From CAYGYG01 sp964354155 (GTDB lineage: Bacteria; Hydrothermota; Tepidihabitantia; SM23-42; CAYGYG01): a stretch of DNA of 6,645 bases. The notes under the pieces were generated by a model, which saw nothing but the letters and a program-made list of their open reading frames with translations, ran no database searches and was not told the DNA's origin. Numbering within the stretch: position 1 is the stretch's first letter; every line of letters starts with the position of its first letter. The stretch spans positions 1 to 6,645 of the forward strand of contig CAYGYG010000053.1 of assembly GCA_964354155.1 (NCBI GenBank), in the 5' to 3' direction. A program made the position numbers and the translations under genes. Shown one piece after another: positions 1 through 6,381 of the stretch.

Positions 1-1928
1 TGACGAATACGCTTGAAATGGAGGAGCTTGCTCAGACATCGCTTCCGGGGATGGCTTCCCTTTCAGAAGAATCCCACCTTGCTGGCAAGGTAAAGAAAGA
101 GAGGCCGATTCTCGTGATTCTTGGCAATCCTCCATACTCTGGAATCTCCGCAAACGCAAGTGATGAAGAAGTCGAAGTCAGCAAAGGGCAGAAATATGTC
201 AAGGGATATACCATCCGCACCAAAAAGGAAAACGGTAGAACGTTCTATCAGCTTTTGCCAAAGGAGGCGAAGGCTAACAAGAAAATGACCGTCAAGCAAA
301 AGACCTGGATTGGCGAGTTGATCGAGTATTACAAGGTTGTCGATGGAGTTTGGTTTGGCGAGAGAAAGCACTGGATGCAAGACGACTATGTCAAGTTTAT
401 CCGCTTTGCTCAATGGAAGATTGACCAGATTGGCGAAGGTGTCGTTGGTTTTGTTACTAACCACGCATACCTTGATAATCCTACGTTCCGAGGTATGCGG
501 CAATCTCTGATGAACTCTTTTGACGAGATATACATTCTTGACCTCCACGGTAATTCACTCAAGAAGGAGAAAGCTCCCGATGGCTCCGACGATAACAACG
601 TCTTTGACATTCAGCAAGGCGTTGCCATCGTTCTGCTTGTGAAACACAGATCCCGTACGATCAAGTGTAGGGTCTACCATAGCGACCTGTGGGGTTCTCG
701 CAACAACAAGTATGACTTCCTGCACTCTCACGATTTCCATTCAGTCAAGCACACTGAACTTAGCCCTTCGTCGCCGTTCTATTTCTTCGTTCCCAAGCAA
801 GAAAAGCACAAGGCGATCTACCAATCCCTCCCTCGAATCACAGAACTGTTCCCTGTACACTCCGTCGGCGTCGTCACAGGTAGAGACCATTTCACTACTT
901 CATTCGAAGCGAATGAAATCTGGACAAGGATGCTTAATTTCGTGGATGAAGAGCTCGAAGTTGCCCGTCTTGCATACCACTTGGGTAAGGATTCCAGGGA
1001 TTGGAAGGTCGAAACCGGTCAACGTGACGTAAAAAAGAGCGGCCCCAGCAGGGATCATATAAGGCAGATGCTGTACCGACCATTTGATGTCAGATATACT
1101 TACTACACCGGCAACTCAAGAGGTATATATAGCAGCCCGCAAGTCAATCTGATGCGACATCTTTGTCAGCCCAACGTATGCTTGATTGCTCCCAAGCGCT
1201 TGGAGACAAAAATCCCTTGGAGTCACGTATTTGTTTCCGAGAAAATAATTGACCATGTGACAGTTTCACTGAAAACCGTCGATTATTGCTTTCCGCTATA
1301 TCTCCATCCAGACAAAGACAAACACGACTTATTCTCCCACCAGGAACCCGGGAAGCGGATGGCAAATCTTGCGCCGAAGCTCATCGATATTGTCACATCA
1401 GCCTACAAGCGACAGCCAACTCCAGAAGAAGTTTTCAATTTCATATATGCGATCCTCTACTCGAACGCTTATCGCAAGAAGTACACCGAGTTCTTGAAGA
1501 CCGATTTCCCCCGCGTGCCGTTCACAAAGGACTATAAGGTCTTCCAGAAGCTTGTCGAGAAGGGCGATGAGCTTGTTGATCTGCATTTGCTGAAGTCCAA
1601 GAGACTGGCGAAACCCATCGCTAAGTGCGAAGGTTCAGGGGACACGAAGATAGTGAAGGTTTCCTACGATCAGAAAAAGCAACGAGTCTATGTCAGCCCC
1701 GACAAGTATTTCACGGGCGTGCCGTCCGAAGTCTGGGAGTACCATATCGGAGGTTACCAAGTTGCTGAGAAATGGCTCAAAGACCGCAAGGGCAGGATTC
1801 TCTCGTCTGAGGAAGTCGCCACCTACGCCCAAGTTGTCACCGCAATCGCGGAGACGATTCGCATTCAGGAGGCCCTCGATGATCTATTCAAATCCGTCGA
1901 AGCCAGCATCTTGCAGGTGAGCCTGTGA
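1..1928 (+). CDS. Type ISP restriction-modification enzyme, C-terminal methyltransferase and specificity part (5' end outside window)
   Basis: The reading frame is open to the left edge (codons from base 3 read TNTLEM), so the Met at 18 is probably internal and the gene starts outside the window. Numbering from that Met, the adenine-methyltransferase motif IV, NPPY, is at residues 37-40, preceded by a hydrophobic strand. A VGFVTNHAYLDNP block follows, typical of gamma-class N6-adenine methyltransferases. The remainder matches the Type ISP (LlaBIII/LlaGI-like) C-terminal specificity domain: RPFD followed by RYTYY near 354-361, an FxYAxLYSxAYRxKYxEFLKxDFPR block near 470-500, and GGYQVAEKWLKDRKGR at 578-593. 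Full-length Type ISP enzymes run to about 1,600 residues: nuclease, ATP-driven translocase, methyltransferase, then target recognition. The nuclease, translocase and SAM-binding motif I would lie upstream and cannot be seen. A shorter methylase-only relative is the alternative. The C-terminus looks intact. The OLD gene starts 30 nt downstream, suggesting one transcript. Confidence 0.9.
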   Translation, partial: TNTLEMEELAQTSLPGMASLSEESHLAGKVKKERPILVILGNPPYSGISANASDEEVEVSKGQKYVKGYTIRTKKENGRTFYQLLPKEAKANKKMTVKQKTWIGELIEYYKVVDGVWFGERKHWMQDDYVKFIRFAQWKIDQIGEGVVGFVTNHAYLDNPTFRGMRQSLMNSFDEIYILDLHGNSLKKEKAPDGSDDNNVFDIQQGVAIVLLVKHRSRTIKCRVYHSDLWGSRNNKYDFLHSHDFHSVKHTELSPSSPFYFFVPKQEKHKAIYQSLPRITELFPVHSVGVVTGRDHFTTSFEANEIWTRMLNFVDEELEVARLAYHLGKDSRDWKVETGQRDVKKSGPSRDHIRQMLYRPFDVRYTYYTGNSRGIYSSPQVNLMRHLCQPNVCLIAPKRLETKIPWSHVFVSEKIIDHVTVSLKTVDYCFPLYLHPDKDKHDLFSHQEPGKRMANLAPKLIDIVTSAYKRQPTPEEVFNFIYAILYSNAYRKKYTEFLKTDFPRVPFTKDYKVFQKLVEKGDELVDLHLLKSKRLAKPIAKCEGSGDTKIVKVSYDQKKQRVYVSPDKYFTGVPSEVWEYHIGGYQVAEKWLKDRKGRILSSEEVATYAQVVTAIAETIRIQEALDDLFKSVEASILQVSL

Positions 1929-1934
1929 ATACCA

Positions 1935-1968
1935 TGACGCGCAAGGGGCGCATACCGGATGCGCGTTA
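1935..1968 (+). promoter_or_regulatory. Hairpin covering the ribosome-binding site and start codon of the OLD-family gene
   Basis: TGACGCGCA (1935-1943) can pair with TGCGCGTTA (1960-1968): nine pairs, one of them G-U, around a 16-nt loop. The loop contains the purine-rich AGGGG (1944-1948), part of the likely Shine-Dalgarno sequence. The last two bases of the ATG (1959-1961) lie in the stem. The upstream stop codon ends at 1928, only 6 nt before the stem, so a ribosome finishing the Type ISP gene would cover and melt the structure. The pairing is seen in the sequence; translational coupling is inferred. Confidence 0.45.
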
Positions 1969-3815
1969 GGAGCCTAACTGTTAGTAACTATAAGACACTT
2001 CGGGATGTCACCATAGCGGATATCGGTGGCGTGTGTGCCTTTGTGGGCCCCAACAACTCCGGGAAATCTAACATCCTTGATGCGCTTAACTTCCTTCACC
2101 ACGGCGCCACCGCGGGGCTCAAGGCCGCGCTTGACCAGCGTGGTGGCTATACAGCTATACTGCGCAGAAAGGGAACCGACCCGACTGCCAACAGCGTTGA
2201 CTTGCGAATCACGGCCGAGCTTGGCTCCGCTGAAAGGGACATACTGCTTTCGGCGGCCGGCCTGGACAGAGCGCAATCAGGTCACGCTCGTGTCTACGAA
2301 TCGGGTTTCCTGAAGGAGGTAGTGTACAGGCTTTACATGACCGGCGATCCTTTTCAGGGAGGCGCGGTCGTTGAAACCCTGGACACTCACGATATTGTCA
2401 CCCCTGCAGCAACCATTCCCGTGGTTCGACGACAGAAGCAGGGGTCGTCAAACGTTACCCGCTCGACCAACCATCTACACGACCGCATTCGTGCTGTCGT
2501 AAGCGGTTCGAGGTTCGGAGAGAATCTGAGCGGAGACGGGGACGCTCCGCTCGATGGTATGCCGCTGTGTTTTGCGGACATGACGCACCCACCGGGCAGG
2601 CTTGAGAATGCACTCCTGCGACTGTTCTCGGACAGCGTGAAGCACTGGTCTTGGTTGAGTCCGTTCTCCAACATCCAGAGTGAAAGCAGACCGTCGGGGA
2701 CACGTCTTCTTGCGCCTGACGCTGGCAATCTTACTGATTTCGTGAACTCACTGCATGCGAACTTCCCAGACAAGTTTGCCGCTTTTGCGGACCACGTACG
2801 TCGTGTTTTACCGAACGTTCCGTCTATTCTTACTCCCATTTCAATGGAGGTCACGACGATAGCGATTCCCGACGAGAAGGGTGCAGCGCAGTACACGTTG
2901 AAGCACCTGAGTGCTGGTACAAAGGGCGTTATTGCATCCTTGGCTCTGCTACACATGGCAGACGAGGATTCATTGGTCATGATGGAGGAACCCGAAACAC
3001 ACCTACATCCACGTGCTATTAGAGATATGGTTAATGTGTTTCTTGAGATTCAGAGACAAAGGAATCTGCAAATATTCCTAACAACACACTCGCCAACCGT
3101 GCTCATGGGCTTCGGCCTCGACGACATCATACTGGTTTCTCGCGACGACACCGGCGACAGCAAATACGAGCGGGTCTCATCTGACAACGTGGCAGCAGTC
3201 ATTGACCAGTTGGGAATCCGGCCGTGCGACGTCTTGGAGCATGAGTTGGTGATATTCGTCGAGGGGCACTTTGACGAGGCAATCTTCAAGGCCTTTGGCG
3301 CCAAACTCGGCGTAGATCTGTCTCGCATCTGTTGGGTTCCGACTGAGGGCTGGGCGAATATACGCTATTACGCCAACGAAATGCTCCTGGAGAAACGTAA
3401 CGTCAAACCCGGCGTGATGTGTATTTTTGACGGTGACACTCAAGGCAAACCCAGGGAGACGAAACAATTCGAGCGGATGAAGAATAATATCAACATACCA
3501 AAAGACAATATCAAAGTGCTTACGAAAGGCGAAATTGAAGTGTATCTATTAGATGTGGATGCCTGGCTCAAACAGTGGCCCGCCATAAGGGACAAGTTGA
3601 CGGCTGAGAAGCTGACAGCGCGGTTCAAATCAATAGCCTCAAGTGAACAGCAGAAGGAAAGCATGGAGTCTTTAGTGGCAGAGCTGGGCTTGGGGCGGTA
3701 TACGAAAGAGGTCGCGGTGAAAATAGTTGAGCAGATGAGCGAAGTGCCCGAGGAGATCAAAGCCATTCTTGGACAGGCGGCGCGCATCGTCGGCGCGTGC
3801 CCTCAACGTTCTTGA
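1959..3815 (+). CDS. OLD-family ATPase with C-terminal TOPRIM nuclease domain
   Basis: This is a 618-aa protein joining an ABC-type ATPase to a TOPRIM nuclease, as in Overcoming-Lysogenization-Defect nucleases, which cut DNA and act in phage defence. The N-terminus has the SMC/RecF-like LTVSNYKTLRDV strand. Walker A is GPNNSGKS (30-37), the signature loop SAGTKG (318-323), Walker B LVMMEEPETHLHP (339-351) and the H-loop TTHSPT (375-380). The EEPE form, with Glu for the usual Asp, is common in this family. TOPRIM metal ligands are Glu435 in VEGHFDE, Asp491 and Asp493 in FDGD, and Glu525/Glu527 in GEIEVYLLD. ATG 1959 is chosen because an in-frame stop at 1935-1937 leaves no earlier ATG and a purine-rich AAGGGG lies 10 nt upstream. 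No UvrD-like helicase follows, so it resembles the solo (class 1) type rather than Gabija GajA. The tail after residue 611 (GACPQRS) looks abnormal: an alpha-CTD-like domain continues in the +1 frame. A frameshift is possible. Confidence 0.9.
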   Translation: MRVRSLTVSNYKTLRDVTIADIGGVCAFVGPNNSGKSNILDALNFLHHGATAGLKAALDQRGGYTAILRRKGTDPTANSVDLRITAELGSAERDILLSAAGLDRAQSGHARVYESGFLKEVVYRLYMTGDPFQGGAVVETLDTHDIVTPAATIPVVRRQKQGSSNVTRSTNHLHDRIRAVVSGSRFGENLSGDGDAPLDGMPLCFADMTHPPGRLENALLRLFSDSVKHWSWLSPFSNIQSESRPSGTRLLAPDAGNLTDFVNSLHANFPDKFAAFADHVRRVLPNVPSILTPISMEVTTIAIPDEKGAAQYTLKHLSAGTKGVIASLALLHMADEDSLVMMEEPETHLHPRAIRDMVNVFLEIQRQRNLQIFLTTHSPTVLMGFGLDDIILVSRDDTGDSKYERVSSDNVAAVIDQLGIRPCDVLEHELVIFVEGHFDEAIFKAFGAKLGVDLSRICWVPTEGWANIRYYANEMLLEKRNVKPGVMCIFDGDTQGKPRETKQFERMKNNINIPKDNIKVLTKGEIEVYLLDVDAWLKQWPAIRDKLTAEKLTARFKSIASSEQQKESMESLVAELGLGRYTKEVAVKIVEQMSEVPEEIKAILGQAARIVGACPQRS

Positions 3816-3948
3816 TCGGGCGGGGATTGAGGCCTTTGAGCAGCTTCGTGCACTTAAGCCCAGGAGTCTGTTCTATGTCCGGGGGTGTGGACTGAATACG
3901 TGGAAAGAAATCATGAGGCTTAGGCGACGAACACTGTGCCAAAAATAA
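3769..3948 (+). CDS. RNA polymerase alpha-CTD-like helix-hairpin-helix segment, +1 frame relative to the OLD gene (overlapping small gene or frameshifted C-terminal domain)
   Basis: Read from 3793 this frame gives ARALNVLDRAGIEAFEQL, then a helical stretch, then VRGCGLNTWKEI, ending at TAA 3946-3948. By eye it aligns without gaps to E. coli RpoA C-terminal domain (RSANCLKAEAIHYIGDL ... LGKKSLTEI), keeping the equivalents of DNA-binding residues Arg265, Asn268, Gly296 and Glu302 but with Asn in place of Lys298. Such modules bind DNA minor groove or partner proteins. The frame has no early ATG. One candidate start is TTG 3769 (59 aa), 13 nt after GAGGAG, which is a long spacing. The alternative is that removing one G from the GG at 3792-3793 fuses the OLD protein's AARIV directly to ARALNVL, giving about 662 aa with one continuous helix. 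The next gene starts one base after this stop, which favours this frame being the true gene end. The similarity is solid; whether it is a separate gene or a frameshift is unresolved. Confidence 0.6.
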   Translation: MDRRRASSARALNVLDRAGIEAFEQLRALKPRSLFYVRGCGLNTWKEIMRLRRRTLCQK

Positions 3949-3949
3949 C

Positions 3950-4846
3950 ATGAATCGAACGGATGACAAGGCTGTGACAGTGCTGAGGCCATCCAGGGGT
4001 GAGTTCTGGGTGCAAGGCATAATTACGCTGCTGGTCCTCACGTTACTGCTTGTTTTAGGAAAAGTCAAACCCCTCTATCCCTTTAATGCCCTCTTCATTG
4101 TTTTGGCGGTGCTCATTGTCGTACTTGGCCACCTAAGTCCAACGTGCGAGGTCAGGAATTACGTATCCAAGTTCTACCCGTGGCTTATATCTTTGTGTCT
4201 TGCGCTCATTCTTTCTCCTCGCTCAATGGAGAGATACGCCAAGTTGGAGGTCGTCTTCTTCTCACGTGGCCCAGCGCAAGGTAGTACGCCCTGTTCGCGA
4301 TATCTTCATGTCTTACGTGACGCTTCCGAGTCTGAGACGATGGTTGTCGATATAGGCGTCTTCAATTTCGGAGATGAGGTCGCGAAGAATATTCTCGTCA
4401 CCGCCGATTTTGCCTTGGCCAGCTTCCAATATGCCAGGGGTGAACACGTATCACAAGTGGACACCGTTACGCATCAACATGAGTTTGATGATATACAGGC
4501 GCCGACGCCTGAAAAGTATCTGCGCCTGTCGTGGAAGTTACATTTAAACGAGGTTGTCACCCAGGGTCTGCTATTTCAGGTGGGTAAGGTGACCTTCGTT
4601 ACGAAGCGACCGCTCGTGTTCCGATGGCTCACTGAGCCGGCGTTTGATTTCGAAATCGTGCCCACGACGGTTAGATATGAAAATTCGCTCAACAAAAAAG
4701 GCCCGAAGGAAGGTTGCTTGGCCATCGTTTCTCCCGCAGCATCGGAGCAGACCCGCAAGAGAGGAGCAAGCAAGCTGATGGACGCCAACCACGCGGTGGC
4801 CGAGGGTAAAGGGAAAAGCGTATCTACAACTTCTCTGTTCAAATGA
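3950..4846 (+). CDS. Putative membrane protein: three N-terminal transmembrane segments plus a beta-rich soluble domain
   Basis: This 298-aa protein belongs to no family I recognise. Three hydrophobic stretches are evident: residues 19-37 (rich in Leu, Val and Ile, after a short charged N-terminus), 44-62 and 75-89. Basic residues flank the third segment on both sides (Arg69 and Lys74 before it; Arg91, Arg95 and Lys98 after), so topology is unclear. From about residue 97 the protein is soluble and strand-rich. The passage VVDIGVFNFGDEVAKNILVTADF resembles the N-G-A pattern of immunoglobulin-like CARDB/NEW3-type folds, a weak structural guess. The last 50 residues are charged and low in complexity. 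The ATG follows the alpha-CTD-like frame's TAA by one base and has no good Shine-Dalgarno, which suggests termination-reinitiation and co-expression with the OLD gene. In a defence cluster it could be a membrane anchor or membrane-damaging effector. That role is inferred from context only. Confidence 0.75.
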   Translation: MNRTDDKAVTVLRPSRGEFWVQGIITLLVLTLLLVLGKVKPLYPFNALFIVLAVLIVVLGHLSPTCEVRNYVSKFYPWLISLCLALILSPRSMERYAKLEVVFFSRGPAQGSTPCSRYLHVLRDASESETMVVDIGVFNFGDEVAKNILVTADFALASFQYARGEHVSQVDTVTHQHEFDDIQAPTPEKYLRLSWKLHLNEVVTQGLLFQVGKVTFVTKRPLVFRWLTEPAFDFEIVPTTVRYENSLNKKGPKEGCLAIVSPAASEQTRKRGASKLMDANHAVAEGKGKSVSTTSLFK

Positions 4847-4959
4847 CGACCCCGCTGGGCTATCCCTGCCACAAGGAATTTCTATGAAGTCTCCTCGGCC
4901 TGGCGGCGGATCAAATTCCGATTCCTGTGTATGATAAAGAAGAGGATCGTACGGTAGAC

Positions 4960-4989
4960 TGACGTCATGTGTCACGTCCACAACGTGAC
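4960..4989. promoter_or_regulatory. Operator-like inverted repeats upstream of the DUF4145-like gene
   Basis: GTCACGT (4971-4977) and ACGTGAC (4983-4989) form a perfect 7-bp inverted repeat with a 5-nt spacer, a size typical of a dimeric regulator site. Immediately upstream is the 8-bp palindrome TGACGTCA (4960-4967), which shares the TGACGT/ACGTCA half-site. A TATGAT hexamer at 4930-4935 could be a -10 box, but I see no good -35 at the right distance. The repeat ends 11 nt before the AGGAGG ribosome-binding site, so it could also act as an mRNA hairpin. Confidence 0.35.
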
Positions 4990-5013
4990 CGGGCGCTTGC
5001 AGGAGGTTACAGC

Positions 5014-5880
5014 ATGGAAAGCACTGGAGATATATCGAAGAAACTTAAAGAAATGTTCGAAGGCAGGGTTGCCGTTGCCATTAAGCAACTCCTCGAAGGG
5101 AAGCACCTCTATCAACATGTCGACGTCGAGGAACCTCAACAGGCAATTGATGAGCTATGCAAAGGAAGAACCGACGTGGAAAAAGTGCTCTTTTACTACT
5201 GGCGGACTATCGGCGGTTTTTGGGAACTCATGGATGAAGACCAGAGAAGTGCTTATGCAGCAGGAGATCAATTCCCCCCGACGGTCAATGTTCGCCCATA
5301 CGATATCAAAGTATACTGTGATAAGTGCGAAAGGAAAGAGGCCTTCAATCTGACGCGCGCCCAGAACTCCTTCTTTGTTGTCACCAGTCCCCCCGGCCCT
5401 GCATTTCAAGTGTTTACACTCACTTGTCTGTGCCAATCATGCAAAGACGTGTCTGAAGTTTTTCTTGTACGTCGCGAAGATCTGAAGTTGACGCTCTGCG
5501 GGAGGGCGCCCATAGAACACGTTGATGTGCCGAGCTTCATTCCCAAGGGAATGAAAGCCTTCTATTCAGGCGCCGTCGTTGCACATCAATCTGGCCACAC
5601 TCTGGCGGGGCTATTCTATCTGCGCGTACTCATTGAACAATGGGCACGTCTCTTCGCCAAGTCAAATCTTGACAACGCGGATCAGGTACTGGACCAGTAT
5701 ATGAAGACGCTTCCGGATGATTTTAAGAAACACTTCCCGTCGTTAAAGAAACTCTACGATGATATCAGCAAGGATATCCATCAAGCCGTGGGGTCGCCGG
5801 AGTTATTTGATAACACCCTGGAGCAGATTGAGGAGCATTTCGATGCACGTCGCGTCCACAAGCTTGCACCACCTCCCTGA
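5014..5880 (+). CDS. Putative zinc-ribbon protein with DUF4145-like C-terminal helical domain
   Basis: The predicted protein is 288 aa and soluble. The start is ATG 5014 because AGGAGGT (5001-5007) sits 6 nt upstream. An in-frame ATG at 4969 has no ribosome-binding site, and starting there would translate through the inverted repeat. The first 60 residues are charged and helical. In the middle, Cys102-x2-Cys105 and Cys140-x2-Cys143 (with an extra Cys138) look like the two knuckles of a zinc ribbon. The C-terminal third is helical. In it, AFYSGAVVAHQSGHTLAGLFYLR followed by VLIEQ (182-209) has the alanine-rich helix and RxxxE (Arg204, Glu208) arrangement seen in DUF4145-like domains, which often occur with restriction systems. 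A 167-nt gap and its own control elements suggest separate or additional regulation from the OLD/membrane genes. Biochemical function is unknown. The gene call is secure; the family assignment is tentative. Confidence 0.8.
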   Translation: MESTGDISKKLKEMFEGRVAVAIKQLLEGKHLYQHVDVEEPQQAIDELCKGRTDVEKVLFYYWRTIGGFWELMDEDQRSAYAAGDQFPPTVNVRPYDIKVYCDKCERKEAFNLTRAQNSFFVVTSPPGPAFQVFTLTCLCQSCKDVSEVFLVRREDLKLTLCGRAPIEHVDVPSFIPKGMKAFYSGAVVAHQSGHTLAGLFYLRVLIEQWARLFAKSNLDNADQVLDQYMKTLPDDFKKHFPSLKKLYDDISKDIHQAVGSPELFDNTLEQIEEHFDARRVHKLAPPP

Positions 5881-5908
5881 TCGCGTCTTTAGTACCTTAG
5901 CCGGATTC

Positions 5909-5950
5909 CCTTGCCGAGGCAAGGCAGGCAGAAACCCAGGCAGGTTTTTT
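5909..5950 (+). terminator. Possible intrinsic terminator after the DUF4145-like gene
   Basis: A run of six T (5945-5950) lies about 65 nt after the stop codon. CCTTGCC (5909-5915) can pair either with GGCAAGG (5918-5924) as a tight hairpin, or with GGCAGG (5939-5944), directly before the T-run, with one bulged T and a 23-nt loop. The second pairing has terminator geometry but an imperfect stem, so the call is tentative. Confidence 0.35.
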
Positions 5951-6034
5951 CACTCTGTCAGCCTGCGGAGATTTCTGTTCGCCACAATCTTGATCCCCTG
6001 GTCCCGGCAGGTTCAAACGACACCTCTTAACACC

Positions 6035-6078
6035 TTTCCCTGGGTATGGCTGATGTGAGGAAGTGATATCCAGGGAAA
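6035..6078. repeat. 13-bp inverted repeat with 18-nt loop
   Basis: TTTCCCTGGGTAT (6035-6047) pairs with ATATCCAGGGAAA (6066-6078). The first nine pairs are perfect, followed by one G-U and three more A-T pairs, around an 18-nt loop. There is no T-tract on either side. It could be a structured RNA element, a protein-binding site or the remnant of a small mobile element. Confidence 0.5.
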
Positions 6079-6129
6079 CCGACGCCTGCCATAAGCCCAT
6101 TTCCAAGCCCGTTGGCACGTTTCTGCAAA

Positions 6130-6172
6130 CCGCCATCCATTTTGCGTATCCGCGCAATCGATGCAATGGCGG
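6130..6172. repeat. Imperfect hairpin with two-part stem
   Basis: CCGCCAT (6130-6136) pairs with ATGGCGG (6166-6172), and an inner stem TTGCG (6142-6146) pairs with CGCAA (6153-6157) around a 6-nt loop. An asymmetric internal loop, in which CAT and ATG could also pair, separates the two. The shape is more like a folded RNA than a terminator; no function is assigned. Confidence 0.35.
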
Positions 6173-6343
6173 CAACGGAAAGAGGCTCCATGGCCATCCT
6201 GGCAGGATTCTTCGTCATCCTACACCATTAGCGGTATTTCTCTGACCAGGCACACTATATATGGGTATGCCTCATCTAAGGGCGAACGGGCTTTTCTGGG
6301 GAGGGCAGGCAGTCAAGTAGGCGTCTCGACACGACAATAGCAC

Positions 6344-6371
6344 AGGGGTCGGCGGTTTTCCGCCGACCCCT
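6344..6371. terminator. Strong 12-bp GC-rich hairpin with TTTT loop (possible terminator or cruciform)
   Basis: AGGGGTCGGCGG (6344-6355) pairs perfectly with CCGCCGACCCCT (6360-6371) around a TTTT loop. The stem is very stable, but neither strand has a U-tract after it. It may be a bidirectional terminator of non-classical type, an mRNA-stabilising hairpin, or a cruciform linked to the adjacent recombination-like sites. It lies 10 bp before the first TGTGCCA repeat. Confidence 0.5.
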
Positions 6372-6381
6372 TGCAGGCACT

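Noticed and set aside
63..548. 161-codon open frame on the minus strand
   Set aside because: It lies opposite the conserved methyltransferase region and shows no family signature.
2387..2980. 197-codon open frame on the minus strand
   Set aside because: It lies wholly opposite the OLD gene, is rich in Ser, Arg and Cys, and has no recognisable domain.
1959..3815. Gabija GajA
   Set aside because: No UvrD/GajB-like helicase follows; the next gene is a membrane protein.
3810..3816. TCT TGA T at the OLD stop, resembling the prfB +1 recoding site
   Set aside because: A +1 slip here would skip the ARALNVL helix, which is part of the alpha-CTD match, so any shift must lie before 3793.
4907..4935. 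A sigma-70 promoter built on TATGAT at 4930
   Set aside because: No acceptable -35 hexamer lies 16-18 bp upstream and there is no extended -10, so I do not call a promoter.
4969..5013. Longer start at ATG 4969 for the DUF4145-like protein
   Set aside because: No ribosome-binding site there, whereas ATG 5014 has AGGAGGT at ideal spacing.
4967..5353. 128-codon open frame on the + strand
   Set aside because: It overlaps the DUF4145-like gene in another frame and has a composition typical of an out-of-frame shadow.
5897..6218. Two minus-strand open frames of 92 and 63 codons in the gene-free region
   Set aside because: No good ribosome-binding sites, unlikely amino-acid composition, and they run through inverted repeats.
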